DNA from: an uncultured Acetatifactor sp.
Lineage (GTDB): Bacteria > Bacillota > Clostridia > Lachnospirales > Lachnospiraceae
Reading direction: 5' to 3'
NCBI GenBank assembly: GCA_910578185.1
Contig: CAJTPN010000002.1
Location: 212,245 to 276,244 of the forward strand
Length of the DNA stretch: 64,000 nt
Below the pieces are notes generated by a model. That model was given only the letters and a program-made list of their open reading frames with translations, was not told where the DNA came from and did not search any database. Position 1 is the first letter of the stretch. Every line of letters begins with the position of its first letter. This document shows positions 23,557 to 31,011 of this stretch, one piece after another. Made by a program: the position numbers and the translations under genes.

Positions 23557-25089
23557 TTATTTGCCCAAGGATGTCTTTCTGGATACTTCCGTTTTCTTTT
23601 CATAACATGCAAACGCCTCTTCCACAAGTTTGGGGTCAGGTTTAGGCGAAACGAGACTTACTATGGGTACAATCGCCAGCCCCACCAGCATGGCGATGGC
23701 TCCGCAGTTAATGGGAGAGCGCATAATTTCCGGGAAGGAATCCTGAAAGAAAATATTTGCCACCATCAAAATCGAACTGAACAGGAAGCACACCCAACAG
23801 GATACCTTGGTAACCTTTTTGGAGTACAGAGAATACATAAAAGGCGCAAGAAACGAGCCTGCAAGCGCTCCCCAGGACACTCCCATCAGCTGTGCGATAA
23901 AAGTCACGGCGCTTTTATATTGAATCAGAGCCAACACGGAAGATATGGCAATAAATATCACAATAAGGATCCGAATGCTTAGAACCTGTTTTTTCTCTGA
24001 CATTTTAGGAAAGAAAAGCTCTTTTATAAAGTCTATGGTCAAGGTAGAACTGGAGGCCATAACCAGGGAAGACAGAGTGGACATGGATGCCGACAGGACC
24101 AATATAACCACCAATGAAATCAATATGGGCGACAGCCCCGACAGCATCGCAGGAATAATGGAGTCGTACCCGTTGACCTTTACATCCACCTGTTCTGAAA
24201 ATAATCTGCCAAATCCTCCCAGAAAATAACTTCCTCCGGCCACAACCAGGGCAAAGAGCGTTGAGATAATCGTCCCTTTTTTTATGGAACCTTCATTTTT
24301 GATTGCATAGAATTTTTGTACCATCTGGGGAAGTCCCCAGGTTCCAAGAGAGGTGAGTATTACCACAAACAACAGATTCAAAGGGTCAGGTCCGAAAAAG
24401 GAGGCAAAGATTCCAGGTGTATCCGATACGGCCGCATCTGTGACTCTTGCCAGTCCGTCCAGCGCCTCCATAAAGCCGCCTTTGCTTTTTAACACTGCAA
24501 CAATAATGACAGAAATACCTGCAAGCATAATAATTCCCTGAATGAAATCATTTATCGCCGTGGCCATATATCCTCCGGCGATGACATAGATGGCGGTCAG
24601 CACTGCCATCAGGATAATACACACAGAATAATCAATGTCGAACGCCATCCCAAACAGTCTTGAAAGTCCGTTATAGAGGGATGCGGTGTAGGGGATCAGA
24701 AAGATAAAAATAATTACCGATGCTCCAAGCTTAAGACTTCTGCTGCCAAAGCGTTCACCAAAGAACTGCGGCATAGTAGCGGAATCCAAATGCTGTGTCA
24801 TAATGCGAGTTCTGCGTCCCAGCACCACCCATGCCAACAGCGAGCCGATCACTGCATTGCCGATTCCCGCCCAAGTGGCGGCAAGCCCATACTTCCATCC
24901 AAATTGTCCCGCATATCCCACGAACACAACAGCCGAAAAATAGGATGTGCCATAGGCAAATGCGGTCAGCCAGGGGCCTACGGATCGTCCGCCCAGCACA
25001 AAACCGTTTACATCCGTGGCATGCTTGCGGCAGTAAATTCCGATACCAATTAAAACCGCAAAATAAAGAATCAATAACAGTAGTTTCAT
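23557..25089 (-). CDS. Sodium:solute symporter (SSS family)
   Basis: A 510-residue inner-membrane transporter with about 13 helices, importing an organic solute with sodium. SSS hallmarks include Phe-Val-Leu-Gly-Gly-Arg-Ser-Val-Gly near 30, Ala-Tyr-Gly-Thr-Ser-Tyr-Phe-Ser-Ala, and Tyr-Val-Ile-Ala-Gly-Gly-Tyr-Met-Ala-Thr-Ala in the fifth helix region. The closest classes are PutP/PanF-type carriers of proline, pantothenate or other carboxylates; the substrate cannot be told from sequence. GGGAGG lies about 12 bp before ATG. It is monocistronic and divergent from the ECF sigma operon. Confidence 0.88.
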   Translation of the reverse strand: MKLLLLILYFAVLIGIGIYCRKHATDVNGFVLGGRSVGPWLTAFAYGTSYFSAVVFVGYAGQFGWKYGLAATWAGIGNAVIGSLLAWVVLGRRTRIMTQHLDSATMPQFFGERFGSRSLKLGASVIIFIFLIPYTASLYNGLSRLFGMAFDIDYSVCIILMAVLTAIYVIAGGYMATAINDFIQGIIMLAGISVIIVAVLKSKGGFMEALDGLARVTDAAVSDTPGIFASFFGPDPLNLLFVVILTSLGTWGLPQMVQKFYAIKNEGSIKKGTIISTLFALVVAGGSYFLGGFGRLFSEQVDVKVNGYDSIIPAMLSGLSPILISLVVILVLSASMSTLSSLVMASSSTLTIDFIKELFFPKMSEKKQVLSIRILIVIFIAISSVLALIQYKSAVTFIAQLMGVSWGALAGSFLAPFMYSLYSKKVTKVSCWVCFLFSSILMVANIFFQDSFPEIMRSPINCGAIAMLVGLAIVPIVSLVSPKPDPKLVEEAFACYEKKTEVSRKTSLGK

Positions 25090-25271
25090 GTTTTCATACT
25101 ACCTCCCATGTAAATTTAAGTACTGTCAACACCGTGGAATGCCCACAACCAGGCAACTCTCTTGTTTTCCCACCGGTTTGACGCTATAATAGTTTAAAGC
25201 GTTAAAGCAATGATATCACAGAAGTGGTCAATATGTAAATCTTTTTATTATAAAAATAAAAGATAATTGCA

Positions 25272-25286
25272 AGATAATCCTTATCT
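25272..25286. promoter_or_regulatory. Small inverted repeat upstream of the ECF sigma gene
   Basis: AGATAA-TCC-TTATCT, a perfect 6-bp inverted repeat in the 264-bp divergent gap 25090-25353. It could be an operator for either gene. The gap also holds a weak reverse promoter (TTGCTT at 25205-25210, TATAGC) and the leader frame below. Confidence 0.35.
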
Positions 25287-25321
25287 GTCACTGTCTAATG
25301 TTTGAAAGGAGGAACAAAGCA

Positions 25322-25375
25322 ATGTACCAAAACAGTAGAAACGGAGGAATGGTATGGGGCAAAGTCAAAGCATAA
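25322..25375 (+). CDS. Possible 17-aa leader peptide overlapping the sigma factor start
   Basis: ATG with a strong AAGGAGG site 9 bp upstream opens a 17-codon frame that ends 22 bp inside the sigma factor gene in another frame. Its coding sequence supplies the GGAGG used by the sigma factor start. Translational coupling is the likely role; the peptide itself need not be functional. Confidence 0.45.
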   Translation: MYQNSRNGGMVWGKVKA

Positions 25376-25932
25376 CATTGCCATTTGAGGAATCCAGAGT
25401 ATCTCAGGTTTTGACGGAAGATACAATGGAGCTGCTGATCCGTAAATATGGCGATTCTCTGCTGCGCTTATGTACCCTTTATCTGCGGGATCCTTATCTG
25501 GCAGAAGACGCGGTGCAGGACACTTATTTGAAGGTATGGAAAAATTACCGGAAGTTTGAGGGACGAGCGGCGGAAAAGACGTGGATTACCAGAATAGCCA
25601 TCAATACCTGTAAGGACTACCTTGCTGCTGCCTGGCGAAAACGGGTAGACACAACGGAAGTAACTCAGATATTGGAGGAGGGACTACAGGCAGAACGCAG
25701 AGTGCCGGATGTGTACGAACAACTGAATAACACACTTGATCTGATGAATGAGATCATGAAACTAAAGGACAAATACAGATTGGTGATTTTGTTGTATTAT
25801 TACCAGGAAATGACAGTACCTGAAATAGCAAAAGTAATTCAGCGTCAGGAGAGCACGGTATTTTCCTTGCTAAGGCGGGGCAGAATTCAACTGCAAAAGA
25901 ACTTGCCCCGGGAAATATGGGAGGTGTTATAG
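25354..25932 (+). CDS. ECF-type RNA polymerase sigma factor
   Basis: A 192-residue sigma-70 family factor. Region 2 spans about 25-95 (Ala-Glu-Asp-Ala-Val-Gln-Asp-Thr-Tyr-Leu-Lys-Val-Trp is the classic 2.2/2.3 helix). Region 4 spans about 130-185 (Tyr-Tyr-Gln-Glu-Met-Thr-Val-Pro-Glu-Ile-Ala and Gln-Glu-Ser-Thr-Val-Phe-Ser-Leu-Leu-Arg-Arg-Gly-Arg). ATG has GGAGG at 6 bp. The next gene starts immediately after its stop and encodes a membrane protein that should hold the sigma factor inactive. The signal sensed is unknown. Confidence 0.92.
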   Translation: MGQSQSITLPFEESRVSQVLTEDTMELLIRKYGDSLLRLCTLYLRDPYLAEDAVQDTYLKVWKNYRKFEGRAAEKTWITRIAINTCKDYLAAAWRKRVDTTEVTQILEEGLQAERRVPDVYEQLNNTLDLMNEIMKLKDKYRLVILLYYYQEMTVPEIAKVIQRQESTVFSLLRRGRIQLQKNLPREIWEVL

Positions 25933-27129
25933 ATGAAAAACGAGCATTCTATGGAATTTAAAAGAAATGCGGACCAGCTTATGTCACAGATACGGATTAA
26001 CGATGCTATGCACAGGACAATTATGGAGGGAAACGCTATGAAAAAGAAAAATGGTTTTACATGGAAACGGACAGTAGCTTCTGCAGCAGCTTTGGCAGTA
26101 ATGGTAAGCAGCACCATGTATGTGGCTGCAGCATATATGGAGGGAAACACATCTTTGCGGGAACTGTTTATGGCCAGAGAAGATTCCGCGCTGAAGGTGC
26201 CCGAGGCACAACAGATGCCGGATCTTTATGGACAAATTGTCGATTCCAGGCTTCCGGATTCGGAAGATAGCAGTTCAAAGGAGGATGGTACGGTTACAAC
26301 GCCCATCAACTTGGACAATTATGGAGAGATGATCATAGACAACGAACTTTTTTCTATTGAACTGTTGGAAACCACATGCGCTGGCAGAGAGTTGGTGGTC
26401 AGCTATATTCTTACTCAGAAAACCGAAAACCTCAGCGTTTCCGTTGCAATCGAAAGCGCGGAATATGCGCAGTGGCTGGACGGAACAATGGACTATGAGA
26501 CCTATAAAGAAATCTCAACACTTGCTCTTGGCTTTGAAGATTCCTATGAATGGAATCGCCTTCCGGAAAACTGTGGCTATGAATTGTCAGAGAATCAGCA
26601 GTTAAGAATGTATACACAGCTTGGAAACAGAGAGTATGCGTCCGGTACCTATACTATGTATGTGAACTATCACACATGGGAATCTCCGCAAAGCTCGGAA
26701 TCCTCGGAATCTTTTGTTATGAGCGTCTCAGAAGAGGATGCGCTGCATTACTTTTCGGCGCCTATTGAAATCGTGGGTAATGAGAACTATGGTCTCGCCT
26801 TAAGCGGAGCCATTGACAAGCAGGAACGAAATGTTCACTTTGACAAATATGATATTTATGTATCTCCATTAAATGTATACCTGACTCTGGACGGGACATA
26901 CCAGGGAGAAATGTCTTCTATCTGGGGAGCACAGAGCAGCCACGATATCACCGTTACCTTCCGGGACGGCAGCAGCACAACGGCTACGGTGCTGTTAAGC
27001 GGTATGGGCTATGGTTCCAATACGATAGATGTGGATATGCATACTGCTTTTGACGTTCCCATCGATCCGAATGCAATCGTCATCGTTTCTATAGATGGTG
27101 TGGTAATTATGGATCTTTCCAATTCATAA
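25933..27129 (+). CDS. Membrane protein, probable anti-sigma partner (DUF4179-like)
   Basis: A 398-residue bitopic protein. Residues 1-44 are cytoplasmic and charged, one membrane helix lies at about 47-67, and a large extracytoplasmic part follows with alternating beta-strand-like segments. Gene order directly behind an ECF sigma gene and this topology match the DUF4179/RsiX-like anti-sigma group in Clostridia. The short N-terminal tail would bind the sigma factor, the outer domain would sense a surface or ligand signal. GGGAGG precedes ATG by 8 bp. No zinc-binding HxxxCxxC anti-sigma motif is present. Confidence 0.7.
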   Translation: MKNEHSMEFKRNADQLMSQIRINDAMHRTIMEGNAMKKKNGFTWKRTVASAAALAVMVSSTMYVAAAYMEGNTSLRELFMAREDSALKVPEAQQMPDLYGQIVDSRLPDSEDSSSKEDGTVTTPINLDNYGEMIIDNELFSIELLETTCAGRELVVSYILTQKTENLSVSVAIESAEYAQWLDGTMDYETYKEISTLALGFEDSYEWNRLPENCGYELSENQQLRMYTQLGNREYASGTYTMYVNYHTWESPQSSESSESFVMSVSEEDALHYFSAPIEIVGNENYGLALSGAIDKQERNVHFDKYDIYVSPLNVYLTLDGTYQGEMSSIWGAQSSHDITVTFRDGSSTTATVLLSGMGYGSNTIDVDMHTAFDVPIDPNAIVIVSIDGVVIMDLSNS

Positions 27130-27169
27130 TCATATTTATAAACAAATTTTCTAAATAAATTCTGCTGAA

Positions 27170-27211
27170 AAAAACGCTGTGCAAGAGGTCAACCGATTGT
27201 ACGGCGTTTTT
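27170..27211 (+). terminator. Intrinsic terminator of the sigma operon
   Basis: AAAAACGCTGTGCAA pairs with TTGTACGGCGTTTTT over 15 positions with two G-U pairs, ending in five T. The remaining gap to 27404 contains a second hairpin but no gene I trust. Confidence 0.8.
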
Positions 27212-27348
27212 AAGGTCGGTTCGTTGACACCGTTACTAAACAAGAGAATAAACAGCTCCTTTTTGTTTTGGAGCCGGGCTTTCAATGGAATAAAATACAA
27301 AAAATCGGGCAAACTTTTCATAAGATTGTAATGTAGAAAGTTAACAGG

Positions 27349-27380
27349 CCCCAAAAGGATAGTTTTTTAGCCCTTTGGGG
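27349..27380 (+). other. Hairpin in the leader of the four-helix protein gene
   Basis: CCCCAAA pairs with TTTGGGG, with GG and CC extending after one mismatch, around a T-rich loop. It lies 24 bp upstream of the ATG at 27405. Confidence 0.45.
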
Positions 27381-27404
27381 AATACAAACAAATGGAGTGT
27401 AATC

Positions 27405-27839
27405 ATGATAGAACAAGATACCATACGGCTTTTACGGGAATGTGACGCTGGGATTAAGATGGGTGTGGATGCAATAGACGATGTCCTGGATTACGTCCAC
27501 AGCGATGAACTTCACAAATGTCTCACAAAGTGCAAAGACGCCCATATCAAATTAAAGAAAGAAATTCAGGATCTTTTGGAATCGTACCACGATGAAGGAA
27601 AAGAACCCAATCTTATGGCAAAGGGAATGTCCTGGATAAAGACCAATGTGAAACTGGTAATGAAAGAATCCGATGAGACAATAGCAGATTTGATCACTGA
27701 CGGCTGTAATATGGGAGTAAAATCACTCAATAAGTTTTTAAACCAGTACAAAGCTGCCGATGAACAATCCAAAGGTATCACAAAACGGCTGGCAAAATTA
27801 GAGGAAGCGTTGACCGTTGACCTCCGCCCCTTTTTGTAA
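27405..27839 (+). CDS. Conserved four-helix (DUF2383/ferritin-like) protein
   Basis: A 144-residue soluble, almost wholly helical protein with no cysteine-based metal site visible. It resembles small proteins widespread in Lachnospiraceae that share Met-Ala-Lys-Gly-Met-Ser-Trp-Ile-Lys-Thr-Asn and Asp-Gly-Cys-Asn-Met-Gly, and recalls the DUF2383 four-helix bundle. Function unknown. ATG at 27405 with GGAG at 7 bp is preferred over the earlier in-frame codon at 27375, which lies inside the leader hairpin. Monocistronic. Confidence 0.7.
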   Translation: MIEQDTIRLLRECDAGIKMGVDAIDDVLDYVHSDELHKCLTKCKDAHIKLKKEIQDLLESYHDEGKEPNLMAKGMSWIKTNVKLVMKESDETIADLITDGCNMGVKSLNKFLNQYKAADEQSKGITKRLAKLEEALTVDLRPFL

Positions 27840-27874
27840 TAGCATGGCTTTTGTGATATCATTTAAATCTATTC

Positions 27875-27929
27875 TTGACAAAGGCATTACACATCTGTAT
27901 AATTTACTATACAGATGTGTAATGCCTTT
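27875..27929 (+). promoter_or_regulatory. Consensus promoter with 22-bp BlaI-type operator palindrome
   Basis: TTGACA (27875-27880), a 17-bp spacer and TATAAT (27898-27903) are a perfect sigma-A promoter. Bases 27880-27901 and 27908-27929 form a 22-bp perfect inverted repeat. Each arm holds a box close to TACANNTGTA (CACATCTGTA and TACAGATGTG), the form bound by BlaI/MecI/CopY repressors. One box sits in the spacer, the other over the start point, so repression of the downstream blaI operon by its own product is expected. Confidence 0.85.
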
Positions 27930-27982
27930 TTATGATATAAAAGTGCAATTAATTCATACAAGATAGATAGGAGAGATTCGGC

Positions 27983-28405
27983 ATGAACAAAGTACTTAGG
28001 AAACTGGGAGAAGCGGAATTGGAAATCATGCAGGTGATATGGAGCGGCGCACCTCCTGTCACGTCCAATTATATTTTAAAAGAACTGCAGGGAAGACGTA
28101 AATGGCAGCTTTCCACGTTGATGACATCACTGTCCCGATTAGTGGAAAAAGGCTTTGTTGCCTGCGACCGCTCCACCGGCACCAATCTGTATGCGCCCCT
28201 GGTTACGGAAAATGATTACAAAGCAAGAGAAGGCAAAAATTTCCTTGAAAAGCTGTACAATAATTCCATACAAAATCTGGTGGCTACGCTTTACAGTAAT
28301 AAAATGATTCAAGATTCGGATGTGGAAGAACTGAGGAGCTTTCTGGATGAAATGGAGGAAAAATACGCGGCACAGGAAGAATATGACCGGGAGGAGAACA
28401 GATGA
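27983..28405 (+). CDS. blaI: BlaI/MecI/CopY-family repressor
   Basis: A 140-residue winged-helix repressor. The start Leu-Gly-Glu-Ala-Glu-Leu-Glu-Ile-Met-Gln-Val-Ile-Trp and the recognition region Lys-Trp-Gln-Leu-Ser-Thr-Leu-Met-Thr-Ser-Leu-Ser-Arg-Leu are typical, as is the helical dimerisation tail. Family members are inactivated when the partner M56 membrane protease cleaves them. GGAGAG precedes ATG. The stop overlaps the M56 gene by 4 bp (ATGA). A palindromic operator covers the promoter. The name is by family; no beta-lactamase gene is present. Confidence 0.9.
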   Translation: MNKVLRKLGEAELEIMQVIWSGAPPVTSNYILKELQGRRKWQLSTLMTSLSRLVEKGFVACDRSTGTNLYAPLVTENDYKAREGKNFLEKLYNNSIQNLVATLYSNKMIQDSDVEELRSFLDEMEEKYAAQEEYDREENR

Positions 28406-30189
28406 TAAAAGATATCTTTTTTTCGTTTGTGGAAATTTCGGCTGCTGCCAGTCTGCTGATTCTTGCGCTTATCCTGTTTTCGCCGCTGATCAACAGAAGA
28501 TATGCAGCCAAGTGGAAGTATTGGATCTGGTTGTTCCTGACAATTCGCCTGTTGATTCCTTACAACGAAATCTCAATACCAATATTTTCTTGGGACATTT
28601 TGAGCCGCGTACATTTCTCTGCCTCCACCAAGGAAATTAAAAGCGCCCTTGTACAAGATCCCACAACCCAATCTTTTTCATCCCAAACGGACAGTACTGC
28701 GCCTTTTGCAGAATTGATATCGTCAGGCGGCGTGGTTGTGGAAATTCCCAGACAGATAACAGCTCCCATCATGGATCACAAGGGCAACCACTTAGGTGTA
28801 ACATGGATGGACATCATTGTTTCAATTTGGCTTCTGGGCGCAGCCAGTGTTATAGCCGTGTATCTGTTCAGCTATATCCGTTACCGAAGAATCCTTATGA
28901 GAGAAGGCCATCCATGGAAGGAAACTTTGTTATGGAAGGAGAAACTTCCGTGGAAAAAGAATTCTCCGCAAAAGGAGCGTTCTCATCCCAACAGTATCGT
29001 TACGCTGCTGACAAAGTTGAAAGCGGAATTACATATGAGACGCAATGTGACCGTAGTGGAATATGTGGGGGCAAAAAGCCCCATGATAGTGGGATTTTTG
29101 CGACCGGTTTTGGTACTGCCGGAAGATATGTGGAATCTGGAGGCAGACATTTCCGAAAAAGAAGAAACTGCCTTCATTTTAAAGCATGAACTGATTCATT
29201 TGAAACGTCATGATGCCTTCGTCAAATGGATGTTGGCCATTACATGCGCGCTGCATTGGTTCAATCCAATTATCTGGATCATGCAAAAAAATGCTGCCAT
29301 CGACATGGAATTATCCTGTGATGAGCTTGTAGTTCAAGGGAAAGCATTTTCCGTGAGAAAGGCATATACGGAAACCTTATTGTCTACACTGCATAAAAAC
29401 CAAAGTCCAAAAGTACTTTTGACCACACAGTTTTACGGTGGTAAGGAGGTAATGAAAAAGCGTTTTCTTAATATTTTAAAAGGCTCCGGCAGAAAAAAAG
29501 GGATACTTTCCCAGATCGTTATAATACTTTTGACATTCTCCATGAGTACTTTGATCAGTTGTACATTGGCAGCAGCCACCCTTCCGGTGGATTATGGAAT
29601 CGATCTGAAAGCGGATTTTGACGGCGACGGAAAAGAAGACCGGATTGTAGTGATTGATTCCATGATGGGAGACTACTTTCACACACAGTTGAACACATGG
29701 TTTTCCAACGGGACATGGAATCAGAAGGTTTATGAAGGTGCCTTTTCTTCTTATGCAGTGGTGGGCGATCTGTCGGGAAACGGGCAGGCAGATGTTCTCC
29801 TTTTGAGATATGACACCGATAATCCATTCGGTGCGGTGAACATTTCTGTTCTGAGGTACGAAGAAGGAAATCTGGCGGAATATCCTTCTCAGATAGCAGA
29901 AAGTCAGGACATTTCCGATTTTGCAGAATCGTTTTTGATCGGCGCAACCATTGTGGAAAAACAGAATAAAAATTATCTTCGCTTGATTATACCAGTAGAT
30001 ATCATCAATGAAGAGACCGTAAAGTGTATGGATCTGTCCTGGCAGAAAGACGGATGGCGCGTGGAACAGTCCCGGCTCATCACAAACTATTATACGGATG
30101 GCTATCACCACAGCCTGTTGGAAAATACCTATGAGGAGCTGCGGAGCCTAAATACCGCTTCCGCCCAGTCTGGGATCAACCCTCTTTAA
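28402..30189 (+). CDS. BlaR1-like M56 metallopeptidase with integrin-like repeat sensor
   Basis: A 595-residue membrane protease that should cleave the adjacent BlaI repressor. Membrane helices lie at about 10-30, 38-54 and 135-158. The zinc site is His-Glu-Leu-Ile-His at 262-266, with the downstream Glu at 303. A last helix lies at 372-392. The outer domain at 400-580 is not a penicillin-binding domain. It has Asp-Phe-Asp-Gly-Asp-Gly-Lys-Glu-Asp and Gly-Asp-Leu-Ser-Gly-Asn-Gly-Gln-Ala-Asp calcium-loop motifs of FG-GAP/VCBS type and is similar to the next gene's product. A Trp-Lys-Glu repeat at 171-187 fills the loop before the protease domain. Confidence 0.85.
   Translation: MIKDIFFSFVEISAAASLLILALILFSPLINRRYAAKWKYWIWLFLTIRLLIPYNEISIPIFSWDILSRVHFSASTKEIKSALVQDPTTQSFSSQTDSTAPFAELISSGGVVVEIPRQITAPIMDHKGNHLGVTWMDIIVSIWLLGAASVIAVYLFSYIRYRRILMREGHPWKETLLWKEKLPWKKNSPQKERSHPNSIVTLLTKLKAELHMRRNVTVVEYVGAKSPMIVGFLRPVLVLPEDMWNLEADISEKEETAFILKHELIHLKRHDAFVKWMLAITCALHWFNPIIWIMQKNAAIDMELSCDELVVQGKAFSVRKAYTETLLSTLHKNQSPKVLLTTQFYGGKEVMKKRFLNILKGSGRKKGILSQIVIILLTFSMSTLISCTLAAATLPVDYGIDLKADFDGDGKEDRIVVIDSMMGDYFHTQLNTWFSNGTWNQKVYEGAFSSYAVVGDLSGNGQADVLLLRYDTDNPFGAVNISVLRYEEGNLAEYPSQIAESQDISDFAESFLIGATIVEKQNKNYLRLIIPVDIINEETVKCMDLSWQKDGWRVEQSRLITNYYTDGYHHSLLENTYEELRSLNTASAQSGINPL
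28911..28949 (+). repeat. Degenerate about 20-bp tandem repeat in the M56 gene
   Basis: TCCATGGAAGGAAACTTTG is followed by TTATGGAAGGAGAAACTTCC. The motif resembles the repeat in the RNase G gene at 46669-46800 but is read in another frame. Confidence 0.65.
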
Positions 30190-30251
30190 GTAAACTAAAT
30201 AGAAATCTGTTTTATGATATAGAACGCAGATATTGGAAAGGAGTAGTTAGT

Positions 30252-30941
30252 ATGAGAGCATATAAAATGACATATTTCAAAATTTCGCTGATCGCAGTAA
30301 GCCTTATGGGATTATCCGGCTGCAAGGCAAATTCGGTCCATAGCATTCCCATCAGCTCAGGGCAGGAACTTCGGGTGGATCTGGATCAGGACGGAACGCC
30401 GGATCGGGTTTATGTAAAAGATATAAGGAATGACGAAAACGGATACACACGTGTCACTGGGCTCTTAAGCAGTGACGGCATGGAACATTCCATTGACTTT
30501 GAAGGATATTTTTCCTCTGCGTTAACCTGCGGTGATTTGTCGGGAAATGGGAAGGCAGATATATTGGTTTCCAAATATGATACCGGAAGCACCTTCGGAT
30601 CCGTAGATGTGTCAATCCTTCATTTTGATAACGGCGAATGGAAGACCTATCCCACTGTCTTAATCCCCAATACGGATATTAATCTCTTCCAACCCCTCTA
30701 CTTCGGTGGGGAGTATTATTGGGAGGAGGGGTACAGTCCATGTATCGAAGCAGGGATCATCGCTGACAAAAACCGCACCTTTTTGCGTTTGATCATGTTG
30801 TTTCCTGATACAATGGATCAGGAGACAGTGGAATGCATTGACGCTTCATGGACGGAAGACGGCTGGCAAATAGATGACGCACGGGTAATAGAAAATTATT
30901 ATGAACAAATTGACACCTTATTACCCGGTGGAGACCTGTGA
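30252..30941 (+). CDS. Lipoprotein paralogous to the M56 sensor domain
   Basis: A 229-residue secreted lipoprotein: positively charged start, hydrophobic stretch and lipobox Leu-Ser-Gly-Cys ending near residue 24. The mature part aligns by eye with the outer domain of the preceding M56 protein: Asp-Leu-Asp-Gln-Asp-Gly-Thr-Pro-Asp, Cys-Gly-Asp-Leu-Ser-Gly-Asn-Gly-Lys-Ala-Asp, a Tyr-Asp-Thr then Phe-Gly-Ser-Val segment, and Asp-Ala-Ser-Trp-Thr-Glu-Asp-Gly-Trp-Gln. It lies 62 bp after the M56 gene with GGAAAGGAG upstream. It could compete with, or assemble with, the sensor. Confidence 0.8.
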   Translation: MRAYKMTYFKISLIAVSLMGLSGCKANSVHSIPISSGQELRVDLDQDGTPDRVYVKDIRNDENGYTRVTGLLSSDGMEHSIDFEGYFSSALTCGDLSGNGKADILVSKYDTGSTFGSVDVSILHFDNGEWKTYPTVLIPNTDINLFQPLYFGGEYYWEEGYSPCIEAGIIADKNRTFLRLIMLFPDTMDQETVECIDASWTEDGWQIDDARVIENYYEQIDTLLPGGDL

Positions 30942-30952
30942 AAATGTTCCTT

Positions 30953-30969
30953 CTGCGCTAACAGCGCAG
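30953..30969 (+). other. Short hairpin after the lipoprotein gene
   Basis: CTGCGCT-AAC-AGCGCAG, a perfect 7-bp stem with a 3-nt loop. No T-run follows, so termination would be weak and read-through into the GH28 gene is possible. Confidence 0.45.
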
Positions 30970-31011
30970 GGCAATTTCACCAAAACTACAAAGGAATAGG
31001 AGTGTATAAAT

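Noticed and set aside
27151..27354. Minus-strand frame of 67 codons between the anti-sigma-like and four-helix genes
   Set aside because: It crosses a clear terminator hairpin, has no ribosome site and resembles no known protein.
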